This document shows positions 11,577-22,635 of a DNA stretch of 64,000 bases, piece by piece. Below the pieces are notes generated by a model. It was given only the letters and a program-made list of their open reading frames with translations. It was not told the DNA's origin and did not search any database. The position numbers and the translations under genes are program-made. Positions within the stretch are counted from its first letter, which is position 1. Every line of letters begins with the position of its first letter. Origin of the DNA: Wurfbainia villosa (taxonomy: Eukaryota > Streptophyta > Magnoliopsida > Zingiberales > Zingiberaceae); assembly GCA_025175895.1 (NCBI GenBank), contig CM046001.1, positions 24,066,314 to 24,130,313 on the forward strand, written 5' to 3'.

Positions 11577-12646
11577 TTGGAGTAGACATGTTCTTCCTCT
11601 TCGGATGATGATGAGGAAGAAGGATCATCCCATGTCTTTGCTTTGAATTCCTTGGTCTTCCCTTTTTCTTTGACCTTCTTTTCTTCTTCCTTTTTCTTCT
11701 TGCTCCCCTTCTTCTTTTCTTCCGTCTTTCTCTTCTCCTCCTTGCTTTTGTTCAAGAGGGGACAATTGTCCCTTATGTGTCCCTCTCCTTGGCAATTGTA
11801 CCAAATAATTTTCCCCCTTGGTCTTCTACTCCTATCATTAGATTTATTAAATCTAAAACCTTTTAATGCATGCCTTACCCTCCTTACCATATAGGCTTCT
11901 TCCGTGCTATCCATGGAGGAGGAGGAAGATGCTTCATCGGAGGAGGAGGGGATCTCTATCTTCTTCTTCCCCTTGTGTGCCATCAAGGCTACTCCTCTTG
12001 AAGGTTGAAACTTTGGCTCTTCTTGTATTCCTTCAAGCCTCGTTTCGTGGAACTCCATTGTTGAGAAGAACTCCTCCAAGGTGCTCACTTCTAAGTTCTT
12101 GGAGATGTAAAACGAGTCCACCATAGAGCTCCATCTTCTGGACCGGGGAAAGACATCTATGGTCTTCATTACCATATCCCGATTGGAGAGCTTTTCACTT
12201 ACACTTGTCAAGCTGGTTAGAATTTCCTTAAATCTAGAGTGTAGGGATTTTACCTTCTCTCACTTTTCGAGTTTGATGTTGGATAATTGGGAGCGAAGGA
12301 CATCTCTCCTTGCTAGTTTCGCCTCGGATGTGCCTTCATGAATTTCTATTAGTTTCTCCCACATTTCCTTGGCGCTAGCACACTCCCCTATCCTATTTAC
12401 TTCTTGTTGGGGGAGTACATTGTAGAGGTGGTGCTTGGCCTTTGAATTCACCAAGTACTCCTCTCTTTGTCTTTTACTCCATCTTGATTTCTCCAATAGC
12501 TCCCCTTCTTCATTCCAAGGCAATTCGAAACCATTTTCCATAATCAAAAGAATTTCAAAGTCGGTTTCGAAAAATACCTCCATTCTCTTTTTCCACCAAG
12601 AGAATTCGCCTTCGAATTTTGGTGGGTGAATATTTGAGCCGGCCAT
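11577..12646 (-). pseudogene. gag: Element T gag, N-terminal and middle part
   Basis: Starts at the ATG ending at 12646 (MAGSNIHPPKFEGEFSWW), 61 bp from the 5' LTR. Residues 1-128 form the usual Sirevirus/copia gag N-terminus with a W-x-x-R/K-M-E-V-F-F helix and the KEMWEKLIEIHEG motif. A single in-frame TGA at 12260-12262 interrupts it; the same frame continues as SLHSRFKEILTSL and on to 11577. Further on are a basic Lys/Arg stretch and a zinc-knuckle relic WYNCQGEGHIRDNC in which the first Cys has become Trp, then a Lys/Glu-rich and a Ser/Glu-rich linker. The remainder is at 1488-2028 beyond Q. No pol follows. Confidence 0.85.
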
Positions 12647-12692
12647 TCTTGAATGTGCTTGTTGTGGCGGTTAGTCCTCGACAAGCTTTCCT

Positions 12693-12705
12693 TGGCTCAG
12701 ATACC
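12693..12705 (-). promoter_or_regulatory. Element T, tRNA primer binding site
   Basis: Minus strand TGGTATCTGAGCC, two bases from the 5' LTR. Close to the initiator Met-tRNA complement. Confidence 0.85.
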
Positions 12706-12707
12706 AC

Positions 12708-13916
12708 TTGTAGGGGATCAATCGGCCAACTAGAGGGGGGTGAATAGCCCTCTTTCGTTGGATAATGGTATTTGCTCGTCTATAAACAAGATTAGCGCAA
12801 GCGGAAAAACAAAATAAGACAAGCAAATAGAAATGACAAGAATACAAACGCTAACACAATATATAACGTGGTTCACGGCTACGCCGCTAATCCATGGTCC
12901 GATTCATCCACGGTGAATCACTCCGCAAGCTTCCACTAGATCTCTCCTTTGCACAAAGCTAGGTGGAGGTAACCTCTTTTACACAAGGATCACTCTTCTA
13001 CAATAGAATGAAGATTAGAACAAGTAGAAGAGTGGAAAACCATTTAGGGCACTTTGGAAGTAGTTAGGAGTTCAAGCATTAACCCCCAAAGCCCCATACC
13101 CTTCCTCTTTATAGAGAAAGAGGGTTTCTTCCCATTGACATAGGAGCAGTCGACTGATGTCCCTATCAGTTGACTGGTCCTGTAGCCATTGCCCAATAAC
13201 GGCTGCTTTCCATGTTGGATTTCATCCAACGACACTAGCATTAGTTGACTGATATTACCATCAGTCGACTGATGCTCGATAAGTCGAGTGCTCCGTGAGC
13301 TCGACTCTATTCTGTGCCCATGCACAGTGCTATCAGTCGACTGATGTCGACAACAATTGACTGCTAGTCCATGGCAGTCGACTGCTTGGGCCAAAAGCTC
13401 ATCAGTCAGATACCAATCGAACCCATTCGACTCAGAGCAGTCGATTGCCATTCCATGGCAGTCGACTGATGTCGAGAAATCTCATCTGACACTTAGCCAC
13501 ATGGCCAAGTTTCACCTAGGAGCTCTACCCATTCTCGGGTTACATTCGCTCACTCTCATCCCTCGGAGTCCCTCACCTTTGAAGTTATCTTCGCCCAACC
13601 ACATTCCTCGGATGTGTCAAGCACACGGCTCTGCAACGCCATCCTTCACGTCTCGCCCTGAAGTCTACTTCCTCCGGCTTCACTCCAAGCTCCTTGTCCG
13701 ACGGTCCCTCGGATGCTCCAAGCGCACGACTTCCGCAAAGCCATCCTTCACCGACTCAAGGACTGAGTCATGAGAGGTGAAACTCGCCAAGGCTCCATGT
13801 GCGAATTACTAAGCCCTGCAAGACTCCAACGCACATATCAAATCATAATAACCAACTAACTTAAACCCTTTTCCACACACATCAAAGCCTTATCATGGCA
13901 AGAGATTGCCCTAACA
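12708..13916 (-). repeat. Element T, 5' LTR (Sirevirus-like)
   Basis: 1209 bp, TG...CA. Opens with the 'ctagaggggggtgaatag' block seen in the other Sirevirus-like LTRs of the window (S, S2, Y, W). Contains a cluster of CAGTCGACTG palindromes between 13146 and 13490, several changed to GTTGAC or CGATTG, which fits loss of methylated CpG. T inserted into the protease region of gypsy A; the left TSD is outside the window, and the right flank is GATAA. Confidence 0.9.
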
Positions 13917-13919
13917 GAT

Positions 13920-14360
13920 AAGACTCTACTACAGCTTGAGGACCCCGGTGAATTTGTTATCCCCTGCTCAATTTATGTGGAGAGCTTCGATGAAGCTCTA
14001 TGCGACTTGGGTTCATCAGTCAGTGTGATGACCTACGCATACTATCTGAAGATGGGACTGAATGGGCTCCAACCAGCGAATCTTGGTATTCGTATGGGTG
14101 ATGACTCAGTCAAGGAACCCGTCGGCTTACTGGCACACGTGCCTGTGGTGATTGAGGATTTCGTGATACCCATGGACTTCATCATACTGGACATAGGACC
14201 ATATCCCCAGAATTCTATCATTCTGGGAAGGCCTTTTCTAGCAACTGCAGGGGCATGCATAGACGTGAAGGCACACCAGATCTCCCTGGAGGTAGATGGA
14301 GATCATCCTCTTCAGCCTTTCGGAGCACAGAGCCCCCTACCTCAACGACTTCACGTTTAG
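13920..14360 (+). pseudogene. Gypsy A retropepsin-like protease fragment
   Basis: Open plus-strand frame entering from element T, ending at a stop at 14358-14360. It reads as an Athila/Tat retropepsin: EFVIPCSIY, active-site strand ALCDLGSSVSVM (D-L-G-S where retroviruses have D-S/T-G), IRMGDDSVKEPVG, the hydrophobic IPMDFIILDI and the closing loop IILGRPFLATAGA. The protease would cut the gag-pol polyprotein. The frame stops soon after the domain, and 130 bp later the post-pol spacer begins, so about 3 kb of pol is absent. There is no native start codon in the window for this fragment. Confidence 0.85.
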
Positions 14361-14921
14361 CAGAATGAAGCCGAAACCACCAAATGAAGCTTTTGAGACG
14401 GATGAATAGAGGTTCACTGAACCTCCAGAGCCAAGTTGATAGTGGAGTGTGGTCGAGCTAAACGACCTTAAACAAAGTGCTTCTTGGGAGGCAACCCAAG
14501 TTTAGTTTTAGATTTCCTTTTGATTGTATTGCATGCATTTATTTAATTTTAGTTTTGATTTTCATCCCATTTAGAGTTACGACTAGAAAAGAACTTTGCT
14601 AGGCAAAAATAAAATCCATGTTAGCCTACACAGCAAAGTGTATGAGGAAATTCGGACCATAACGTAAAACGGGGAGACAAATGGGGACACACGGCCTGGC
14701 CGTGTGTTTTCCCACGACCGTGCCCAACTAACCCGAGGCGCACACGGCCTGGGCATGTGTTTTCACACGGCCGTATCACCCAAGGTTAAAAAGGGGCTAG
14801 CCGTGTGTTTTCACCTTGTTTGCGCCGTGTGCTTTGAGTGCTCTTACCCTAGCCGTGTGGTTTCGTCTTCCCTGCCATCTAGAAGAACTTCTAACCTCAA
14901 AGGAAGCCAAAAGAATTAAGG
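14361..14921 (+). other. Gypsy A spacer after pol
   Basis: Holds the conserved tract 'gtgcttcttgggaggcaacc' (14478-14497), found inverted at 22574-22595 in element C, where it follows integrase. From 14690 to 14860 the motif ACACGGC(C/T)...GTGTG recurs at least five times. No gene is seen. Confidence 0.7.
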
Positions 14922-16060
14922 ATGAGGAGGACTAAGCATGTAGCACCTCGATCCGATGCTTCGGAGCAACGAACAAGGAGAGCCGATGCCCCTCAAGCTC
15001 TGGAGGAGGGTAACGCCCTACCCACTCTTCTTTTTCGCAATAATGAACATAGAGATAGATATAATATGCTTTCTACTCATAAACTCACTGCTACTAGGTA
15101 CTTAAATGAAGATTTGCTAGAGTCTTTAGGGTTGTTGGGTGATATTCAAGCCCTATTTGCAAAAATGGGGTGGGAAGAGATGATAGGAATAAGGCACCCA
15201 ACCTATCCTAGGATAGTTCTAGAATTTTTGAGTTCCTTAGAGGCGAAAATTTTAACGGGTAGATAGAGCGAAGAGGGTAGGATAACTTTTAGGATTTTTA
15301 ACATTGAGCATGAATGGACCCTTCACCAATGGAATTCATGCTTTGTCTTGTCAAGTGGGGGAGAGAGAAGAATCCCTATTGGGTTTAATGCTCGGGTATT
15401 TTGGACTGAGTTGACGGGGGAGCATGCTTATGACCCTTCTAGGGCCAAAGTGTCGCTCCTCCAAAACCCCGTCTTCCGATACCTCCACCGCATCATGGCC
15501 AGTACTATATTTGGTCAAGGGGAGAGTGATGGTGTAGTTAAAGCTAGCAAGCTGCTTTGCCTCTTGGACATGCTACAAGAAAGGAGTAGCATTGATGTAG
15601 GGTCCCACTTAATCAGACACTTAGTGAAGATGGGCAAAGGAGCACGAGGAGAGATTAATGTGGGGGACCTACTTACCCACATTTGCCATAGGATGGGGTA
15701 CGATTACACTGCATTAGAGAGTATAGAGGGGAGCCCTAGGATCGACCTAGGAGTGTGCATGGCCATGAAGATGATTGTGAGAGAAGGACACTCCTTATGC
15801 TTTGTAAGGAAAAATCTGACGGCCCTTAGGCTCCCCGACCCTGATCGTACGACCATCACTACATGCGCCAACTGGTGGTTGGACCTGATAGTGGAGTCCC
15901 CTCCACATGAGGGACCACCCACATCGGCGCTAATCTCTCCCCCTTTACATCACTCTCCCTCCAATCCACACATGCATAGGAGCCCCCTAGTCCACGCCGA
16001 CATGAGTCTGCACCTGCACCACCACATTTTTCCACCTTTGAGCAGGATGAAGGTACATCG
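14922..16060 (+). pseudogene. Gypsy A third ORF, first part (plant transposon protein domain)
   Basis: Frame starts at ATG 14922 after a basic, Arg-rich lead (MRRTKHVAPRSDASEQ). One in-frame TAG at 15264-15266 splits it; the same frame runs on to 16060, where solo LTR S cuts it. The region around NPVFRYLHRIMASTIFGQG and SHLIRHLVKMGKG matches the protein of element C (NPTFRYLLRFMANTISG, AHMVRHLVKVSNS). This resembles the family listed as putative plant transposon protein / Athila ORF1, found in the envelope position of Athila-like gypsy elements. I see no signal peptide or membrane span, so an envelope role is not supported. The function is not known. Confidence 0.75.
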
Positions 16061-17202
16061 TGTTGGATGGAGCAGATCGCTAGAGGGGGGGTGAATAGCG
16101 ATAAAACTTTTTCTTCAAATTCGTTCGATAGACAATTAAATGTAGCGGAAAGATAAATGAATAAATAAACAAGAAAAATGGATTTTTTACTTGGTTCGTA
16201 GCCTTCGACTACTACTCCAAGGCCCTAATGGTCCTAGACCATGTACGGAGGGAAATTCACTAAAACACTCCTCCTCGTTGGAGGTAGGAGTTAGACGATT
16301 ACAAAAACCTTCAAAAGCAAAAGATAGAGAGACAAACCCTCTCTTCTATTAATGTAAAATGCAACGATAGAAAACCTCGATTAACAAAAAGAATTGCAAT
16401 ATTAATGAAACGACAAAATAAGATTATACCAACAACTAGGAAATATAAATTAAGCTAGGGTTGTTGGCAGCACTTCATCGTTGTAGAGTCGTCGGAGAGT
16501 TGTAGCGTTGCGGAGGATTTTGAGCACTTAGAGATTGATGAAAAACCCTAGGAGAGGCCCTCCTTTTATAGCCCTTGAGCCCCTTTTCGAGAGGATCTTC
16601 AACCAATAGGAATTGGGCACAAGACTCCTTGAAAAATGGTGATAAAGCTTGACTCCTCGAGGATGATTATTGACCATCGGTTGAACTGATTTCTTGGCCG
16701 ATTGAACTGATGGCTCAACAGTTGAATTGATCCTTGGCCGGTTGAACTGATGGCTCTGCAGTTGAACTGATCCTTGGCCGGTTGAACTGATTTCCAGACG
16801 TTTCGACTGTAATAAAGAGTCAGCTCAAAATATAAGTGAATTCGACGGCCACTTGCCGTCCGATCTCAACATAGACCTTCCATGGGAAGTCTTGGTCAAA
16901 TCGTCGCCTAAGGATGTCCCCATATGGAGGACTCGACCTTACTTACGCTCACTCACACGAGCTTACCTCAACATTTACCTTTGAAGCCTTGCTTTCGGTC
17001 TCCACCTGATTCCTTCGGCTCCCTCCGAAGTCCTCCCGGTGTCGCCCGACCACTACGGTTCTCTCTGAGTGTCGCTGACCTTCGACTTAGCTTAGCATTT
17101 CTGCATACTTGATTCATCTCATAAGATAATGATATATCCTTGACTTTGCATCTTTTGTCATAATCAAAATACAGGTTCGACTTAGGTGCCCCTACACCAA
17201 CA
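16061..17202 (-). mobile_element. Solo LTR S (Sirevirus-like)
   Basis: TGTTGG...CCAACA, 1142 bp, flanked by TSD CATCG at 16056-16060 and 17203-17207. No internal region, so it is the product of recombination between two LTRs. Opens with the 'ctagaggggggg tgaatag' block. It is related to the LTR at 24836-25938. It carries a run of 'ggttgaactgat' repeats (16680-16790). Confidence 0.93.
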
Positions 17203-17207
17203 CATCG

Positions 17208-17483
17208 ATCTATGATTTCTCGGAGTTCCGATCGTGACTCGACAACATATACACCAAGTAGCAAATGCAGAGGCAGCGATGGGAGGAGCAGAGCGCCTAC
17301 ATGCAGGCGGAGTTCCAGGGCTTCTGGGAGTACTTCCAGCGGGCTGAGGAGTTCTATGACGAGGCCCGCATATACTTCCAGGAGGAGGCTGCTCGTCGCT
17401 AGGATGAGGCCGCCTACCGCCAGGAGATGCGACAACACATGCATGCCCAGCAAGCACAGTGGGCCAGGGAGGAGGAGCACTGA
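17208..17483 (+). pseudogene. Gypsy A third ORF, C-terminal part
   Basis: Continuation beyond solo LTR S. One plus-strand frame gives a Gln/Glu/Arg-rich helix (RWEEQSAYMQAEFQGFWEYF...) with one internal stop at about 17401, ending at TGA 17481-17483. The same type of C-terminal helix closes the protein of element C (DRAADFYRRADEFF ... YQEQRRRWAEEDA) and of element Y. A coiled coil for self-assembly is a reasonable guess; nothing more can be said. Confidence 0.65.
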
Positions 17484-18548
17484 GTAGCCGCTGCATCCAC
17501 CAGCTCCCAGATCGACCACATGTACATGTGGCATTAGCGGCTCAATATCAGGTTCTCCTAGGATCCCGAGATGTCGAGGATCCCAGACTTTCCACCTTGT
17601 ACACCATACTAGAGGTATATTTTCATTTAAGTCTGGGGGGGACCTCAAAGTTTATTTTGTTTATTTTCTTGCAATAGTTTCTTTTCTAGTATTTTCATTC
17701 ATTTATTCATGCATGGGTTGTTAAGTTTCTTTCAGTACTTAGTTTTTGTTATCTGTAAAGTTGCCTTAGTAGTATTTTTAAAAGTTGCTTACATGAGTTG
17801 TTCCCATAGGTAGCTTAACTTCATTTATCTCGTGGTATTTTATTTTATTCACTCTAATGAATGTTCTAGACTTACACTGGTTAGCTTTTATTTTTACACC
17901 TACACATGTCGAACATTCTGAAAGGGTGAATTTAGTACATACCTAGTTATGATTCATCTCAGTAGTCTAGTACTTTGGAATCCATAGGTGACTCTAGGTT
18001 TAGCATTTTAGTTACTGGAGATGCTTGGATTGTGTAAGCCCATTTGGAAAAATTAAAATCCCAGTGAGAATAAAAAAAAGAGAAAGAGAAAAAGATGAAA
18101 AAGAAAACAAAGAAAAAGAAAAGAAAAAAAAGGGAGAGAGAGAGAGATTATTATGAGGGATAAAAAATAGTTGTCGTGGGTGGAAATGGCTAGGTGCCCC
18201 TTTGAGACCGAGTTAGGTTACTGGGGAAACACCTACCAATTTCTCTCAATACCGAGCACACATTTGAGACTTTATGCTAGATCTAGGGAACGCCCCTCGC
18301 TTTGGACAGGTAAGTGCCTAAGAGCCGAAAACCTTAGAAAAGCTATGGGATGACGATTTAACTCGCCATGGAACGGGCATCCCCTAAGAATGATTCGCTT
18401 AGCACGAGCACGAGGAGCTAACTTAGTGAATTTCTAGAACATATTTATTTTTCTTTGATTGTAAATACCACTTGATAAATTTAGTTAACATGCTAAGTAT
18501 GGAACAATGTCTTTTTAAATTTCATTGTACTGAGGTTTGCTTGTGGAC
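17484..18548 (+). other. Gypsy A 3' region
   Basis: Non-coding. A G-run 'taagtctgggggggacc' at 17624-17642 looks like an internal polypurine tract. A segment about 18180-18330 (ctttgagac...ttactggggaaacacct) is mirrored in element C at 20285-20340, so it belongs to the gypsy family. No LTR of A follows. Confidence 0.6.
18068..18147 (+). repeat. Purine-only tract (A/G)
   Basis: About 80 bases made almost wholly of A and G (aaagagaaagagaaaaagatg ... gagagagagag), with a few T and C. Low-complexity; could form triplex or be a slippage hotspot. Confidence 0.8.
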
Positions 18549-19929
18549 TGATGTGTTATTTTCCGCAAGTGCACAGTTGTCGTCAAGTAATAAAAATATC
18601 GATCCCATAGGGATTGGGACAATTACCGAATGATCGTGATACCAAGTTATCTAGTCAATTAATTTTTGGATTAAGCAAAGAAACTGAGCAGTCAAGAACA
18701 ACGAATGAGAAGAACGAGCTAAAAGTCAATAGTTGAGAAGAATCTCAGGATATGGGTTTCACCACGTCGATGATTTATAAGGTGATTTAATTCTTTCCTA
18801 CCCCTGTTAGAGTTGTTTTGATGGAACCTATCCTAAGGTAAATCAACGGCCCCTTTCGAGGTCTACGCCAACTGTACCTATCAAACTTAATTTACCTGTC
18901 ACGGTATTCGAGCGTAGGGGATCATAATCAGCTAAGGGGACCTGTCACGAGACCCCCGCAAACCTCCCTAGTCTTACCACCGTTACTTGGTAAAAACTGG
19001 ATTTGATAGATCCATTAAGTCCATAAGAGTTCCTTTAGAGTCTAAATTTCCTTTTCATGATAGGTTTGCACACGGGACCATAATCAGCTAAGGGGACCTA
19101 TCACGAGACCCCCGCAAGCCCTCATAGATACACTGCCGCTACTTGACAGGAGTTAATCCCTAGTTGGTTCTAGGTTTCGGGAACTTGGGTTCACTGTTAG
19201 GTACTTCCCCTTAGCTCCTTAGGTTTATCAATAAGAATCTAAAAACCAGATCAAAACAAACAATAATTCAAGTAGTATAGATTACATCATCCATCATAAA
19301 TCATCAAGGGCTACTCCCCCATCCTAAGATTATAGGACACTACTCTATAGTCAAACAAGAATTGCTAGAGAAAGAAATTACAATACTTAGTGCCATCTGT
19401 GTTCCTCTGTCGTCGACTCCTTTGTTCTCCTCGTTCTTGTGTCGTCCTCTTTACCACCCACCGCTCTCTTTTAGGGTTAGAATATCTCCTCTTTTATAGC
19501 CTTGGCCTCCTCTTCAATTAAGGCAAAAGATTTTCCTTTAATTGAGACGAAGATCGCGGCTTCGTCGAGTTGCTCACAGAAAAGGAAGTCTGGAATCAGA
19601 CCAACACGCCCATGCCAAATGAGGGCACAGGCGTGTCGCACATTTCTCACCGGTCGTGTCAGCGCTTGAATGGGGCATGTCGGTTGCTGAACCAGGGCGT
19701 GTTGTGCACTGGAACTCCTAACACGAGCGTGTCACTGATAACACGCCTGTGTTGTTTTGATACGCCTACTTCTTCGCCCTGTTAATACGAAAAACACCCA
19801 AAAGCAGTCTCTTCATCCAAAATATGCTAAACTTAACTGAATCATGACAAAATACATGCCTAGGACATGAAATGAGATAAAATGCATGCATATGAAGTAG
19901 TGAAAACGTAGCACGATTTACACACATCA
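18549..19929 (-). repeat. Element C, gypsy 3' LTR
   Basis: Begins TGATGTG and ends CACATCA, an inverted terminal pair typical of Athila/Tat LTRs; 1381 bp. It contains 'cgcaagtgcacagttgtcgtc', common in such LTRs, two 'ggggacctgtcacgagac' blocks (18938-18957, 19094-19113) and CGTGTC-rich sequence (19600-19750). The polypurine tract on its right shows it is the 3' LTR of the minus-strand element. Confidence 0.85.
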
Positions 19930-19950
19930 AAATCCCCTAGTCCTAAACTT
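19930..19950 (-). promoter_or_regulatory. Element C, polypurine tract
   Basis: Minus strand: AAAGTTTAGGACTAGGGGATTT directly before TGATGTG. This is the usual gypsy plus-strand primer, here with one interrupting C in the G/A run. Confidence 0.8.
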
Positions 19951-20737
19951 TTGCTTGTCCTCAAGCAAAGAAAACACAAAAGACAACTTAATTGTGGAAA
20001 TGCTAGAACCATCCAGAGGTATACAATCTGATCTTAATCTTATCAAATCATTCCTACTTGCCAAGCTTGAAAGATCCCTATATAGTGCACGTGAAAAGTT
20101 GAACTAAAGTCATTGGACACCAATCCAGATTTGACATCCCTTCTATGGTAGAACATTCTTATTTCCGGCATAGAGGCACTTACCTGCCTTAATGCATGGA
20201 TCATCCTTACCTAGCAACAAAAGGTCTCAAAGGAGAACTTTCTAAGAAGAAAGAAGGGAAGGAATTTATAGAGAGCATTTCCCCAGTAACTAGTTAGTCT
20301 CAAAGGGGCACCTTTTAGGTGTTTCCCCAGTAACTACTTGGTTTCAAAGGGGTGCTTGAAAACAATTCCAGTCTCTCTATTTTTTTTTTTCAAACCAAAA
20401 CTTCTAGGGAAAGTGTTTCTCCAGTAACCAAATTACACAGGAAAGTCTCCAATGGAAAATCGAGTACTCGTCCGATATGGGAGATTTAAATCCTTTTTGG
20501 ATACCTCAGACCTATAGACCGTGTTAGAAGTGAAATAGGGTTCTTATCAAATAGGCAAAAAGGAATATCATGATCCGACCAATGTTCAGTGTATTACGCT
20601 AGATGATATAAAAATGCAATGTTATGATATATGAAAAGATGCAAACAAAAATAGCACTAACCAAACTAAAAATCTAAGTAGAGACAGCATAAGCAGTAAA
20701 GGATGTGCATCGAAACTCACAAAATAGATCAAGGTGG
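19951..20737 (-). other. Element C, non-coding region before the LTR
   Basis: No ORF of note. Contains the 'ccccagtaacta' / 'caaaggggc' blocks (20280-20350) shared with gypsy A and a short T run (20382-20391). Confidence 0.6.
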
Positions 20738-22152
20738 TCAATGGTCATTGTCTTCGCTACTAGCATCCTCCTCTGCCCACCTACGTCGCTGCTCCTGGTA
20801 AAACTCCTGGGACTCTTGTCGAAGTCTATCATCATCTTCCCTCCGGGCGGACTCAACAGTGAAAAACTCATCAGCTCTCCTGTAAAAATCAGCTGCCCTA
20901 TCCAAATGTTGTGTCACCATACGATGGTGCTCCTCTGTAGCTTGGGCAAACCGATCCCACACACCTATGTGCGAGGTATGCTCAACCCTGAAAGCTTTGA
21001 ATGATGATCGGAATCCTAAAACATCAAAAGAAGAGTACCCTGCAGAAACATTGTCAGTAGGAAACCGTGGGGGTTCAGGAATCGAATGTGATGGCTCAGG
21101 GGCTATGTGAGATGGCTCCCTAGGAGAGGGTGATGGAGCATGGGCAGTAGGGGTAGGAAAGGGTCCCTGGACATCTCTAAAAAGTCAATTGGATGAATTA
21201 CGTATAGTCATCCGCTCAGGGTTTGGAAGAGGGATTTTAATTCCATTCTTAACACCAAACGATACCCCTCGTCACATGCCTCAATCATCTTCATATTTAT
21301 ACAAGCATCCAAATCCAATCTAGGGCTAGCAGGACAATATTCAAGGTCATCCAATTCACATCCTAAGGCCACAGCAATCCTAGTGATAATACCACCTATG
21401 ACTATGACCCCAGATGAGCTATTACTAACCTTAACTAAATGTCTAACCATATGGGCTCCGAAATCAATATTAACTTCATTTAGCATAGCCCATAAAAATT
21501 GTAACTCACTCTGCCTAGCCACCCCTGCACTATCATATCTTCCAGAGATTGTATTAGCCATAAACCTAAGGAGATAACGAAAAGTAGGATTAGGGATGTT
21601 AAATGATTTAGACCTAGATGCATCATAAGGGCGAGGGTCATCAGAAATTATTCTCCAAAATTGATGATCAATAAAAAGTCTATGAATTTGCCTCTCCCCT
21701 CCGCAAGGAAAATCAAATATTGTATTAAAATCACTTAAAGAAAGAGTAAACTCATGGTTCATTAATCTAAATTTGATTTTTCCTTCCTCACAATCCTTTC
21801 CTTGCAGTATTTCAGCAGACAGGGAGCTAAGGAATTCAAGAGTGATACTAGGGTAAGTAAGATGATGATGCGTGATAAATTCGGTCCAGCCTATCCTATT
21901 GGTCAACCAAGTTATGTCATCTCTTAACCCTAGGGTTGTCAACGTGTAGAAGTCTATAGTTCCTGTAGATACTAATTTCCTTTTTTCAAGCTTACTGAAT
22001 TTAGACTTCATAATCTCATCCCTAAAAACAATTCCATATGGATGGCAGGAGGTCGGAGGAGGATCGTTACCCAAGTCCTGAGCTTTTCTCTTTCCCTTGT
22101 CCTTTGCCGAAGAGGAAGAAGCTCCTCCTTTAGTCTTCACTCGCTTATTCAT
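20738..22152 (-). pseudogene. Element C third ORF (plant transposon protein domain)
   Basis: Starts at ATG 22152 (MNKRVKTKGGASSSSAKDKGKRK, a basic, possibly nuclear-targeting lead). Residues 1-314 are open to a stop at 21208-21210. A shifted frame then gives a Pro/Ser-rich linker (APSPSPREPSHIAPEP) and a C-terminal charged helix (20962-20738, DRAADFYRRADEFF). Inside are the family blocks YPSITLEFLSSL, FTLSLSDFNTIFDFPCGGERQ, NPTFRYLLRFMANTISG and GAHMVRHLVKVSN, parallel to gypsy A. The best match I can give is the Athila ORF1/putative plant transposon protein family, placed downstream of integrase. There is no membrane segment. The role is unknown; it is broken by at least one shift. Confidence 0.8.
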
Positions 22153-22635
22153 GGCGTTGGGGAGGGAGAGACAGCAGGTTAGCTTCTCGGCTGCTCGAGA
22201 GAGACCGGCGGCAGCTGCTTTAAGCTTGTAACACGCGTGGAAAATTAGGGCGTGCTCGGGCCGGCTTTAGAGGGCTAGCCGCAACATAGGCGTGTCAGAC
22301 ATCCTCTTACGCAAATACCCGACCTGTTTAAGCGTGGCATAGGCGTGCTTCCATCCGGCCCAGGCGTGTCGTAGGTGAGAAAAGTGCGACACGGGCGTGC
22401 TCGGCAGCACGCTCTACCTGTGTTGTCTTCAGGTAACCTCAACACGCCTGTGTCGTTCGGCATAGGTGGGTCGTGTCAATTTGGCACGCAGTGGCACGTT
22501 TAACATGTCGTGTCCTGTAAACTTGAAAAAAAAATTAAAACTCAAAATAAAATAAAATAACTAAAAAAAAATAGCTTGGGTTGCCTCCCAAGAAGCATTT
22601 GTTTAAGGTTGTTAGCTTGACCCCTCAGTTACTCC
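22153..22635 (-). other. Element C spacer between pol and third ORF
   Basis: Contains the inverted copy of the 'gcttcttgggaggcaaccca' tract (22574-22596) and a block rich in CACGCCTGTGT / GCGTGTC motifs (22230-22500). No gene is seen. Confidence 0.7.

Larger units (their letters stand above)
13917..18548 (+). mobile_element. Gypsy A: Athila/Tat-like remnant lacking RT and integrase
   Basis: Plus-strand Ty3/gypsy remnant. It begins inside the protease (its 5' part lies beyond T, to the left of the window), then a conserved spacer and an Athila-type third ORF, and a 3' region. RT, RNase H and integrase, which should lie between protease and the third ORF, are missing. Solo LTR S is inserted at 16061. 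The 3' LTR is not found; element C begins at 18549. The exact right limit of A is uncertain between about 18360 and 18548. Confidence 0.75.

Noticed and set aside
14922..17483. Envelope gene (endogenous retrovirus) in gypsy A and element C
   Set aside because: The ORF sits in the envelope position but shows no signal peptide, membrane span or glycoprotein-like cysteine pattern.
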